Source of the DNA: Pseudoxanthomonas suwonensis J47
Lineage (GTDB): Bacteria; Pseudomonadota; Gammaproteobacteria; Xanthomonadales; Xanthomonadaceae
NCBI RefSeq assembly: GCF_000513955.1
Contig: NZ_AZUZ01000006.1
Span: 1-64,000, forward strand
DNA: 64,000 bases
Direction: 5' to 3'
The position numbers were made by a program, and so were the translations under genes. Positions 8,924 through 17,165 of this stretch are shown here, one piece after another. Position 1 is the first letter of the stretch; every line of letters starts with the position of its first letter. The notes beneath the pieces were generated by a model. That model made no database searches. It saw nothing but the letters and a program-made list of their open reading frames with translations, and was not told the DNA's origin.

Positions 8924-9553
8924 ATGGCCCGGGCCGCGCACTTCTCCACCAAGGACCGGATCCTCGGCGCCGCCGAGGAACTGTTTGCCCAGCACGGCTT
9001 CGCCGCGACCTCGCTGCGCCAGGTCACCAGCCTGGCGGCCGTCAACATCGCTGCGGTCAACTACCACTTCGGCTCCAAGGAAAACCTGGTCAACGAGGTC
9101 TTCCGCCGGCGCATGGACGGCATGACCGCCGCCCGCCTCGAGCAGCTGGAAACCGCCCTGCGCGAGCATCCGGGCGAGCTGGAACCGATCCTCGCCGCGT
9201 TCATCGAGCCGGCGCTGGCCCTGGCCCAGGACCGAAACGGCGGCGCCTCCTTCGTCCGGGTGATCGCCCGGGCCTACGCCGAGCACAACGAGAGCCTGCG
9301 CAAGTTCCTGTCCGACCACTACGGCCACGTCCTGCGCGAGTTCGGCAAGGCGCTGCACGCCTGCCTGCCGCAGCTGGACAAGGAAACCCTGTACTGGCGT
9401 CTGGATTTCCTCGCCGGCGCCCTGACCTATGCCATGTCCGATTTCGGTTTGATCAAACGCCCGGCCAGCGCCAGCGAGGCTGCCCATCGGGCGAGAGCCG
9501 CCCGCGAACTCATCCGTTTCGCCGCCGCCGGGCTCCAGGCTCCGGCGAAGTAA
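8924..9553 (+). CDS. PsrA-like TetR family regulator of fatty acid degradation
   Basis: 209-residue TetR repressor. The N-terminal helix-turn-helix domain (10-57) contains AAEELFAQHGFAATSLRQVT and NIAAVNYHFGSKENLV, closely resembling Pseudomonas PsrA, which senses long-chain acyl-CoA/fatty acids and represses beta-oxidation genes. The C-terminal ligand domain includes LYWRLDFLAGALTYAMSDFG, also PsrA-like. The stop is 18 bases before the multifunctional beta-oxidation gene, so the three genes form one operon. A PsrA-type box just upstream suggests autoregulation. I leave the symbol empty because orthology is inferred. Confidence 0.88.
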   Translation: MARAAHFSTKDRILGAAEELFAQHGFAATSLRQVTSLAAVNIAAVNYHFGSKENLVNEVFRRRMDGMTAARLEQLETALREHPGELEPILAAFIEPALALAQDRNGGASFVRVIARAYAEHNESLRKFLSDHYGHVLREFGKALHACLPQLDKETLYWRLDFLAGALTYAMSDFGLIKRPASASEAAHRARAARELIRFAAAGLQAPAK

Positions 9554-9571
9554 TCATTCACAATCAACAGG

Positions 9572-11953
9572 TTGCCAGACATGTCTGAGAAACTGCTTGT
9601 ACGTCGCGCCGCCGTGCTCGGTGCCGGCGTCATGGGCGCCCAGATCGCCGCCCACCTCACCAATGCCGGTGTTGACACCGTCCTGTTCGACCTCGCCGCC
9701 AAGGAGGGCCCGGCCGACGGCGTGGTCCTCAAGGCCATCGCCAACCTGGGCAAGCTCAGCCCCGCCCCGCTGGCCAGCAAAAAGCTGGCCGAGGCGATCA
9801 CACCGGCCAACTACGACACCGGCCTGGAGCAGCTGCGCGACTGCGACCTGATCATCGAGGCCATCGCCGAACGTATGGACTGGAAGCAGGATCTCTACAG
9901 GAAGATCGCTCCGTTCGTGAACGACACCGCGGTGCTGGCGTCCAACACCTCCGGCCTGGGCATCAACGCCCTGGCCGGCGTGTTGCCGGAGCAGCTGCGC
10001 CACCGCTTCTGCGGCGTGCACTTCTTCAACCCGCCGCGCTACATGCACCTGGCCGAGCTGATCCCGGCCGACACCACCGACAAGGCGGTGCTGGAGGGCC
10101 TGGAGACCTTCCTGACCACCAACCTCGGCAAGGGCGTGGTCTACGCCAAGGACACCCCGAACTTCATCGGCAACCGCATCGGCGTGTTCTCGATCCTGTC
10201 GGTGATCCACCACACCCGCCAGTTCGGCCTGGGCTTCGACGAAGTCGACGCGCTGACCGGCCCGCTGGTCGGTCGCCCGAAGTCGGCGACCTACCGCACC
10301 TCCGACGTGGTCGGCCTGGACACCATGGCCCACGTCATCAAGACCATGGCCGACACCCTGCCGCAGGATCCGTGGCACAGGTATTTCCAGTCGCCCGACT
10401 GGCTGCAGGCGCTGATCGCCAAGGGCGCGCTGGGCCAGAAGGCCGGCGCCGGCATCTTCCGCAAGGTCGGCAAGGACATCGTCGTCCTCGACCTGGAGAA
10501 GCAGGACTACCGCCCGGCCGACCGCAAGGCCGCCGACGAGGTCGTCGAAATCCTCAAGACCAGGAACCCGGCCGAGAAGTTCGCGAAGCTTCGCGAGAGC
10601 CAGCACCCGCAGGCGCAGTTCCTGTGGGCCGCGTTCCGCGACCTTTTCCACTACAGCGCCTACCACCTGGCGGACATCGCCGACACCGCGCGCGACGTGG
10701 ACCTGGCCATCCGCTGGGGCTACGGCTGGTCCCTGGGCCCGTTCGAGACCTGGCAGGCTGCCGGCTGGAAGCAGGTGGCGCAGTGGATCGCCGACGACAT
10801 CGCCGCCGGCAAGGCCATGAGCGACGCCCCGCTGCCGGCGTGGGTGCTCGACGGCCGCGAGGGCGTGCATGCCGCCGAAGGCAGCTACAGCCCGGCCAGC
10901 AATACCCTCGTGCCGCGCTCCTCGCTGGCGGTGTACAAGCGCCAGCGCTTCCCGGATCCGCTGCTGGGCGAGAAGTTCGACCAGGGCACGACGGTCTACG
11001 AGAACGAAGGCGTGCGCATGTGGCACGACGGCGACGCCATCGCCGTGGTCTCGTTCAAGACCAAGATGAACACCGTCTCCGACCACGTGCTTAACGGCCT
11101 GCAGGAAGCGATCTCGATCGCCGAGCGCGACTTCGAGGGCCTGGTGATCTGGCAGCAGAAGGAGCCCTTCTCCGCCGGCGCCGACCTGGCTGGCGCGCTG
11201 GGCCTGCTGCAGGCCGGCAAGGTCGACCAGTTCGAGGAGATGGTCGCCAACTTCCAGCGCACCAGCCAGCGCATCAAGTACGCGCTGGTCCCGGTGGTCG
11301 CGGCCGTGCGCGGCCTGGCCCTGGGCGGCGGCTGCGAGTTCCAGATGCACAGCGCCCGCACCGTGGCCCACCTGGAGAGCTACATCGGCCTGGTCGAGGC
11401 CGGCGTGGGCCTGCTGCCGGCCGGCGGCGGCCTGAAGGAACTGGCGGTGCGCGCCTCGCGCGCGGCCGGCCCGGGCGGCGACGTGTTCGCGGAGCTGAAG
11501 AAGACCTTCGAGACCGTGGCCATGGCCAAGGTGTCGACCTCGGCCGTCGAGGCCAAGGAGCTGGGCCTGCTGCGCCCGACCGACCGGATCGTGTTCAACG
11601 CCTACGAGCTGCTGCACGTGGCCAAGGCCGAGGCCCGCAACCTGGCGGAGGGTGGCTACCGCCCGCCGCTGCCGGAGCGCCGCATCCAGGTTGCCGGCGA
11701 CGTCGGCATCGCCACGTTCCGCATGCTGCTGGTCAACATGCTCGAGGGCCGCTTCATCAGCCCGTACGACGACGAGATCGCGACCCGCATCGCGACCGTG
11801 GTCAGCGGCGGCGAGGTGGACCGCGGCTCGCTGGTCGACGAGGAGTGGCTGCTCAGGCTCGAACGCAGGCACTTCGTCGAGCTGGCGCAGCAGGAAAAGA
11901 CCCAGGCGCGCATCGGCCACATGCTCAAGACGGGCAAGCCGCTGAGGAACTGA
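9572..11953 (+). CDS. FadN-type 3-hydroxyacyl-CoA dehydrogenase / enoyl-CoA hydratase
   Basis: 793 residues. Unlike E. coli FadB, the NAD-binding dehydrogenase comes first: AAVLGAGVMGAQIAAHLTNA at 12-31, then FCGVHFFNPPRYMHL and the TPNFIGNRIGVF segment, then a second dehydrogenase C-domain. The hydratase/isomerase fold follows at about 490-700 (FSAGADLAGAL and AVRGLALGGGCEFQMHSA, the oxyanion-hole segments). This order and length match Bacillus FadN. It works with the following thiolase in beta-oxidation of fatty acyl-CoA. It is embedded in the PsrA-like regulator operon. Confidence 0.93.
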   Translation: MPDMSEKLLVRRAAVLGAGVMGAQIAAHLTNAGVDTVLFDLAAKEGPADGVVLKAIANLGKLSPAPLASKKLAEAITPANYDTGLEQLRDCDLIIEAIAERMDWKQDLYRKIAPFVNDTAVLASNTSGLGINALAGVLPEQLRHRFCGVHFFNPPRYMHLAELIPADTTDKAVLEGLETFLTTNLGKGVVYAKDTPNFIGNRIGVFSILSVIHHTRQFGLGFDEVDALTGPLVGRPKSATYRTSDVVGLDTMAHVIKTMADTLPQDPWHRYFQSPDWLQALIAKGALGQKAGAGIFRKVGKDIVVLDLEKQDYRPADRKAADEVVEILKTRNPAEKFAKLRESQHPQAQFLWAAFRDLFHYSAYHLADIADTARDVDLAIRWGYGWSLGPFETWQAAGWKQVAQWIADDIAAGKAMSDAPLPAWVLDGREGVHAAEGSYSPASNTLVPRSSLAVYKRQRFPDPLLGEKFDQGTTVYENEGVRMWHDGDAIAVVSFKTKMNTVSDHVLNGLQEAISIAERDFEGLVIWQQKEPFSAGADLAGALGLLQAGKVDQFEEMVANFQRTSQRIKYALVPVVAAVRGLALGGGCEFQMHSARTVAHLESYIGLVEAGVGLLPAGGGLKELAVRASRAAGPGGDVFAELKKTFETVAMAKVSTSAVEAKELGLLRPTDRIVFNAYELLHVAKAEARNLAEGGYRPPLPERRIQVAGDVGIATFRMLLVNMLEGRFISPYDDEIATRIATVVSGGEVDRGSLVDEEWLLRLERRHFVELAQQEKTQARIGHMLKTGKPLRN

Positions 11954-12090
11954 GATTCGTGATTCGGGATTGGGGATTCGCAAGAGCGCATCCCCAGCCA
12001 GGAAACCATTGATGCCGGCATGAAGGGTTCGATCCGGGGTCCGCTTTTGGACTCACGGATCACGAATCCCGAATCCCGGCTTTCGGAGAA
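11954..12090. repeat. inverted GATTCGGGATT-type intergenic repeat
   Basis: The spacer between the fadN-like gene and the thiolase holds GATTCGTGATTCGGGATT (starting at 11954) and its near-exact inverted partner GGATCACGAATCCCGAAT near 12058-12075. Repeats of this wording are scattered in Xanthomonadaceae intergenic DNA. The arms can form a long hairpin, about 80 bases apart, in the operon transcript. An ATG at 12020 in frame with the thiolase lies inside the element; I reject it as the start. Confidence 0.65.
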
Positions 12091-12094
12091 AGCC

Positions 12095-13300
12095 ATGACC
12101 AAGCAGATCCAGGACGCCTACATCGTCGCCGCCACCCGCACCCCGGTCGGCAAGGCGCCCAAGGGCGTGTTCCGCAATACCCGTCCCGATGACATGCTCG
12201 CCCACGTGCTCAAGGCCGTGGTCGCGCAGGCGCCGGGCATGGACGTCAACCGCATCGACGACGCCATCATCGGCTGCGCGATGCCCGAGGGCGAGCAGGG
12301 CATGAACGTGGCGCGCATCGGCGTGCTGCTGGCCGGCCTGCCCAACACCATCGCCGCGCAGACCATCAACCGCTTCTGCTCCTCGGGCCTGCAGGCCGTG
12401 GCCCTGGCCGCGGACCAGATCCGCCTGGGCAATGCCGACCTGATGCTGGCCGGCGGCACCGAGTCGATGTCGATGGTGCCGATGATGGGCAACAAGGTCG
12501 CCCTGTCGCCGTCGGTGTTCAAGGACGACCACGTCGCCATCGCCTATGGCATGGGCATCACCGCCGAGAAGGTCGCCGAAGAGTGGAAGGTCTCGCGCGA
12601 GGACCAGGACGCCTTCGCCCTCGCCTCGCACCAGAAGGCGCTGGCCGCGATCGCCGCCGGCGAGTTCAGGTCGGAGATCACCCCGTACGAAGTGGTCTCG
12701 CACGTGCCCGACCTGGCCGGCAATACCATCGCGCTGAAGAAGCGCCTGGTCGACACCGACGAAGGCCCGCGTCCGGACACCTCGCTCGAGGGCCTGGGCA
12801 AGCTGCGCCCGGTGTTCCGCAACGGCCAGTTCGGCGGCAGCGTCACCGCCGGCAACTCCTCCCAGATGAGCGACGGCGCCGGCGCGGTGCTGCTGGCCTC
12901 CGAGCAGGCGATCAAGGACTACGGCCTGACTCCCCTCGCCCGCTTCGTCAGCTTCTCGGTCGCCGGCGTGCGCCCGGAAGTGATGGGCATCGGCCCGATC
13001 GCCGCGATCCCGAAGGCGCTCAAGCAGGCCGGCCTCACCAAGGACCAGCTGGACTGGATCGAGCTCAACGAAGCCTTCGCCGCGCAGGCGCTGGCGGTGA
13101 TCCGCGACAGCCAGCTGGACCCGTCCAAGGTCAACCCGCTGGGCGGCGCCATCGCCCTGGGCCACCCGCTGGGCGCGACCGGCGCCATCCGTACCGCCAC
13201 CCTGGTCCACGGCCTGCGCCGCCGCCAGCAGAAGTACGGCATGGTCACCATGTGCATTGGCACCGGCATGGGCGCGGCGGGCATCTTCGAGGCGCTCTGA
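12095..13300 (+). CDS. acetyl-CoA C-acyltransferase (beta-oxidation thiolase)
   Basis: Cleaves 3-ketoacyl-CoA with CoA in the last step of beta-oxidation. 401 residues from ATG 12095, preceded by CGGAGAA. The nucleophilic Cys95 (NRFCSSGLQ), His357 (ALGHPLGATGA) and Cys387 (MCIGTGMGAAG) are all in place. FadA/FadI-type thiolases have the same length. It is the third gene of the regulator-fadN-thiolase operon, separated by a repeat-bearing spacer. The hairpin at 13325-13347 ends the unit. Confidence 0.95.
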   Translation: MTKQIQDAYIVAATRTPVGKAPKGVFRNTRPDDMLAHVLKAVVAQAPGMDVNRIDDAIIGCAMPEGEQGMNVARIGVLLAGLPNTIAAQTINRFCSSGLQAVALAADQIRLGNADLMLAGGTESMSMVPMMGNKVALSPSVFKDDHVAIAYGMGITAEKVAEEWKVSREDQDAFALASHQKALAAIAAGEFRSEITPYEVVSHVPDLAGNTIALKKRLVDTDEGPRPDTSLEGLGKLRPVFRNGQFGGSVTAGNSSQMSDGAGAVLLASEQAIKDYGLTPLARFVSFSVAGVRPEVMGIGPIAAIPKALKQAGLTKDQLDWIELNEAFAAQALAVIRDSQLDPSKVNPLGGAIALGHPLGATGAIRTATLVHGLRRRQQKYGMVTMCIGTGMGAAGIFEAL

Positions 13301-13324
13301 GGCCTCGCCCACCGCAGGAACGAA

Positions 13325-13350
13325 AACGGCGCCCGATGGGCGCCGTTCTC
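13325..13350. terminator. shared terminator between thiolase and galU
   Basis: AACGGCGCCC (13325-13334) and GGGCGCCGTT (13338-13347) form a perfect 10-bp stem with a 3-base loop. An A-rich flank on the left and a short T-rich flank on the right make it usable from both directions, which fits the convergent genes on either side. Confidence 0.8.
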
Positions 13351-13378
13351 GTTTGCAGCTTCCGGATCCGGAGACCGG

Positions 13379-14272
13379 TCAGCTGCGCTTCTCGTCCAGC
13401 GCCGCGAGCATGGCCGCACGCGCGGCCGCGCCGTGCTTCGGGTGCTCCAGCGCGAAGTGCACGGTGGCCTGGATCAGGCCGATGTGCGCGCCGCAGTCGA
13501 AGCGACGGCCCTCGAAGTGGTAGGCGTCGATCTGGCCGCCGGCCTTGATCACCCCGGCGATCGCGTCGGTCAGCTGGATCTCGCCACCGGCGCCACGGCC
13601 GGTCTTCTCCAGCGCCTGGAAGATGCTGCCCGGCAGGATGTAGCGGCCGACCACGGCCAGGTTGCTCGGCGCGTCCTCGGGCTGCGGCTTCTCGACCATC
13701 GCCTCGATGCGGCCGCTGCGGCCCTTGAAGTCGCGGGTGGCGACGATGCCGTAGCTGGAAGTCTTCTCGTGCGGCACCTCTTCCACCGCGATCGCGCCGC
13801 CGCCGGTGCGCTCGGCCAGGTCGGCCATCTGCTTCAGGCAGCCATCGCCGCGGTTCCACATCAGGTCGTCCGGCAGCAGCACCGCGAAGGGCTCGTCGCC
13901 GACCACGTCCCTGGCGCAGAGCACCGCATGGCCCAGGCCCATCGCTTCGGGCTGGGTCACGAACACCACGCGGACGTGGTCGGGGAGCGGGTGGCGCACC
14001 TGCTCGAGCTGCTCGAGCTTGCCGCCCTGCTCGAGCTTGTGCTCGAGCTCGTAATGCTTGTCGAAATAGTCGGCGACCGCGTGCTTGTAGCGGTTGGTGA
14101 CGAACACCAGGGTATCGCACCCGGCTTCGATCGCCTCGTCGACCGCGTACTGGATCAGCGGCCGGTCGATGATCGGCAGCATTTCCTTGGGTACGGTCTT
14201 GGTTGCGGGCAGGAACCGGGTTCCGAGGCCTGCAACGGGGAAAACTGCCTTCCTGATACGCCTCAACGTCAT
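13379..14272 (-). CDS. galU: UTP-glucose-1-phosphate uridylyltransferase GalU
   Basis: Makes UDP-glucose for LPS, exopolysaccharide and capsule. 297 residues with the activation signature AVFPVAGLGTRFLPATKTVP (10-29), YAVDEA, LVFVTNRYKHAV and PFAVLLPDDLM. The ATG overlaps the stop of the preceding dehydratase gene by four bases, so they are probably translated together. In context it supplies a sugar nucleotide for the glycan genes upstream (dehydratase and WecA-like transferase). Confidence 0.96.
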   Translation of the reverse strand: MTLRRIRKAVFPVAGLGTRFLPATKTVPKEMLPIIDRPLIQYAVDEAIEAGCDTLVFVTNRYKHAVADYFDKHYELEHKLEQGGKLEQLEQVRHPLPDHVRVVFVTQPEAMGLGHAVLCARDVVGDEPFAVLLPDDLMWNRGDGCLKQMADLAERTGGGAIAVEEVPHEKTSSYGIVATRDFKGRSGRIEAMVEKPQPEDAPSNLAVVGRYILPGSIFQALEKTGRGAGGEIQLTDAIAGVIKAGGQIDAYHFEGRRFDCGAHIGLIQATVHFALEHPKHGAAARAAMLAALDEKRS

Positions 14273-16182
14273 CTTGTGGATCTAGCCTCGCGAGCTGGGA
14301 AAGGGACCACGGTGGCACCGGCGTCGGCCTGGCTGGCCACTTCCGCGGGAACGAACTCGGGGATCACCTCACACAGTACCTGGCGCAGCGTCAGCTCGTC
14401 GTAACGGGCCACCGCCTCACGCATACGCTCCACCCCCGCGATGACGCGGTCGGCGGACAGTTCACGTTTCCCCGCCTCAAGTATCTTCGAATGCGAGGTC
14501 GGGCGGTAGTGTTCGTCGGCGTAGAACAGGGTCTCGTGCAGCTTCTCGCCGGGCCGCAGGCCGGTATACACGATGGCGATGTCCCTGCCCGGCTGCTTGC
14601 CGGCCAGGCGGATCATCTGCTCGGCGAGCAGCCGGATCGGCACCGGCTCGCCCATGTCCAGCGTGTAGATCGCGCCATGCGAACCGGAGGCCGCCGCCTG
14701 CACGATCAGCTGGCAGGCCTCGGGGATGGTCATGAAATAGCGGGTCACCTCCGGGTCGGTCACGGTCACCGGACCGCCCTTGCGGATCTGCTCGCGGAAC
14801 AGCGGGACCACGCTGCCGGCCGAGTCGAGCACGTTGCCGAAACGCACGGTCACGAAGCGGGTGCCGCCGTCTTCCTCGTCCAGCGACTGGGCGATCATCT
14901 CGGCGAAGCGCTTGGTCGCGCCCAGCACGTTGGCCGGGTCGACCGCCTTGTCGGTGGAAATGAAGACGAAGGTCCCCACCCCGTTCTCGCGGCACAGCCG
15001 GGCCACGGTGTCGGTGGCGAGGATGTTGTTGCGCACGGCCTCGCGCATCTGCGCTTCCAGCAGCGGGACCTGCTTGTAGGCGGCGGCATGGAAGACCGCG
15101 TCGGGCTGGCCCAGGCGCAGCGCGTGCGCGGTCACCGCCGGATCGCCGCAGTCGCCGAGCACCGCTTCGATCTCGAGGTCGGGGAAGGCGCGGCGCAGGT
15201 CGCCATGGATGGTGATCAGGGCCAGTTCGTCGATCTCCAGCAGCACCAGGCGGCGCGCGCCATGGCGTGCGCACTGGCGGCACAGCTCCGAACCGATCGA
15301 GCCGCCGGCGCCGGTCACCATCACCGTGCGCCCGCCCAGCCAGCCGCGGATCAGCTTCCAGTCCGGGGTCACCGGCTTGCGCCCGAGCAGGTCCTCGATC
15401 GCCACTTCCTTCAGCTCGCCCGGCAGCGCCTGGCCTTCGAGCACGTCGCTCAACCGCGGCACCATCCGGAACGGCAGGCCGGTGCGCTCGCAGATCGCCA
15501 TCACCCGCTGCATCGCCGCGGCGTCCAGCGACGGCATGGCGATGACCAGCATGCCGGCGGCGGTCTCGCGGGCCACCGTCGGCGCGTCCTCGAGGCGCCC
15601 GAGCACCGGCACGCCGTGCAGGCGGCTGCCGCGCAGGCGCAGCGAATCGTCGAGGAAACCGACCGGCTCGAACGCGCCGGAACGGCGCAGGTCGCGGACC
15701 AGCGACTCGCCGGCCTGGCCGGCGCCGAGGATCAGCACGCGGCGCGCGGCGAGGTTGCGCTGCCGCACATGGTGGTCCTTCCACACCCGGTACAGCAGGC
15801 GCGGCATGCCCAGCAGCACGGTGAGCGCAAACGGATAGACCACCAGCACCGTGCGCGGCACCGAGTCGAGCCGGTTGTACACGGCCAGGCCGACCACGAT
15901 GACGACGAGGCCGACGACGCTGGCCTTGAAGATGTTCCAGAGGTCGGGGACGCTGGCGAAGCGCCACAGTCCGCGGTACAGGCCCACCTGCCAGAACACG
16001 ATCGCCTGGGCAGCGAAGACCCAGGCGATGGACGGGGAAAACGACAGCAGGGGCCAGGCTTCGTGCCGGCTGGCGTAGCGCAGCACGTGCATCAGCTGCC
16101 AGCAGATGTATACCATCGCCAGGTCGTGGGTGACGACGGCAAGGCGGGTCAGGGTCGCGGCGGTTTTAGAGCCCGGGTTCAT
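14269..16182 (-). CDS. membrane-bound nucleoside-diphosphate-sugar 4,6-dehydratase (PglF/WbpM/CapD family)
   Basis: 637 residues from ATG 16182. There are four N-terminal membrane spans (about 10-125), then a CoA-binding-like Rossmann module (LILGAGQAGESLVRDLRRSG), then the extended SDR catalytic domain with VTGAGGSIGSELCRQ near 285-300, DAVFHAAAYKQVPLLE and FVFISTDKAVDPANVLGATK. The usual Tyr of YxxxK is replaced (LGATK), as is normal in this subfamily. It probably converts UDP-GlcNAc to a 4-keto-6-deoxy sugar for O-antigen or protein glycosylation. Start and stop overlap its neighbours by four bases each. Confidence 0.9.
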   Translation of the reverse strand: MNPGSKTAATLTRLAVVTHDLAMVYICWQLMHVLRYASRHEAWPLLSFSPSIAWVFAAQAIVFWQVGLYRGLWRFASVPDLWNIFKASVVGLVVIVVGLAVYNRLDSVPRTVLVVYPFALTVLLGMPRLLYRVWKDHHVRQRNLAARRVLILGAGQAGESLVRDLRRSGAFEPVGFLDDSLRLRGSRLHGVPVLGRLEDAPTVARETAAGMLVIAMPSLDAAAMQRVMAICERTGLPFRMVPRLSDVLEGQALPGELKEVAIEDLLGRKPVTPDWKLIRGWLGGRTVMVTGAGGSIGSELCRQCARHGARRLVLLEIDELALITIHGDLRRAFPDLEIEAVLGDCGDPAVTAHALRLGQPDAVFHAAAYKQVPLLEAQMREAVRNNILATDTVARLCRENGVGTFVFISTDKAVDPANVLGATKRFAEMIAQSLDEEDGGTRFVTVRFGNVLDSAGSVVPLFREQIRKGGPVTVTDPEVTRYFMTIPEACQLIVQAAASGSHGAIYTLDMGEPVPIRLLAEQMIRLAGKQPGRDIAIVYTGLRPGEKLHETLFYADEHYRPTSHSKILEAGKRELSADRVIAGVERMREAVARYDELTLRQVLCEVIPEFVPAEVASQADAGATVVPFPAREARSTR

Positions 16183-17165
16183 GCGTCCTCTCGACTGGGA
16201 TTCCCTGGAGCCAGGCTCCTCCGGAGGACGGCCCAGCCCACGGCCGCCACGGCAACCCACAGTGCGACACCCTCCCCCCGGAGCGACGACGCGGCGTTGT
16301 CCAGAAACGCGGCAAGGATAATTGCGACAATGCTGAACGAGGCGTAGAGCATCGTCACAAACATATGACTCCGGCCTGACTGGACCCAGCGCTGGTACAG
16401 ATGTGTGACGTGCGGCTCCCACCAGCGCTCGCCGCGCAGGGCCCGGCTGGCCAGGGTCATCGAGGCGTCGACCAGGAACGCCGACAGCGGAAGCAGCAGG
16501 AGCAAAGCCCCCTCCCCGCCCAGCTGTGGCCCGGCCGCGGCGGCCAGCGCGGCCAGGGCGTAACCCAGCGTGCCGCTGCCGACGTCGCCGAGGAAGATCC
16601 GGGCCCGGGGGAAGTTGAACGGCAGGAAAGCGGCCGTTGCGACGGCCAGGGCTAGCCCGGCAGCGGAGGTGCCGGGTGCCAGCCAGGCGAAGGCGGCCGC
16701 GGCCAGCATCGCCTGGCTCGCCGCCAGGCCATCGATGCCGTCCATGAAGTTCCAGACGTTGACCAGCACCGGGACCAGCGCCGCGCCCAGCAGCGCCCAG
16801 CCCCAGTGCGTGCCGCCGGCGAGCATGCCCCACCCCAGCGTGAGGCCGGCCAGGCATTGCACCACCAGGCGCAGCCATGGCGAAAGCGGACGGTGGTCGT
16901 CGACCCAGCCGATGCCGGCGACCAGCACCAGGCCGACCGCATAGCCGGCCAGCGGCGCCAGCGGTTTGCCGGTGGTGGCCAGCAGCACGCACCCGGCAAG
17001 CAGCGCGCAGGTGATGCCGATGCCGCCGCCGCGCGGCGTGGGCACCGAATGGCTGCGGCGCTCACCCGGCTGGTCGAACAGCTGGCGCCGGCGCGCGTAG
17101 GCCAGCGCGGCCCAGGTCGCCAGCGCGGCGACCAGTGCGTGCAGCCCCAGCCAGGGAGCCAGCAT
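16179..17165 (-). CDS. WecA/MraY-family undecaprenyl-phosphate glycosyl-1-phosphate transferase
   Basis: 328-residue polytopic enzyme that attaches a sugar-1-phosphate to undecaprenyl phosphate and starts a cell-envelope glycan. Motifs of the family are present in order: DQPGERRSHSVPTPRGGGIG (cytosolic loop 1), WVDDHRPLS with the Mg-binding Asp pair, NVWNFMDGIDGLA, and FLGDVGSGTLGYALA. About ten hydrophobic spans are visible. Its ATG overlaps the lapB stop by one base (TGATG), so expression is tied to LapB. Substrate (GlcNAc or another HexNAc) cannot be decided by eye. Confidence 0.9.
   Translation of the reverse strand: MLAPWLGLHALVAALATWAALAYARRRQLFDQPGERRSHSVPTPRGGGIGITCALLAGCVLLATTGKPLAPLAGYAVGLVLVAGIGWVDDHRPLSPWLRLVVQCLAGLTLGWGMLAGGTHWGWALLGAALVPVLVNVWNFMDGIDGLAASQAMLAAAAFAWLAPGTSAAGLALAVATAAFLPFNFPRARIFLGDVGSGTLGYALAALAAAAGPQLGGEGALLLLLPLSAFLVDASMTLASRALRGERWWEPHVTHLYQRWVQSGRSHMFVTMLYASFSIVAIILAAFLDNAASSLRGEGVALWVAVAAVGWAVLRRSLAPGNPSREDA

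Noticed and set aside
12020-12094. Upstream ATG extending the thiolase by 25 residues
   Set aside because: The extension is encoded by the inverted repeat element; the ATG at 12095 has a Shine-Dalgarno and matches the family N-terminus.
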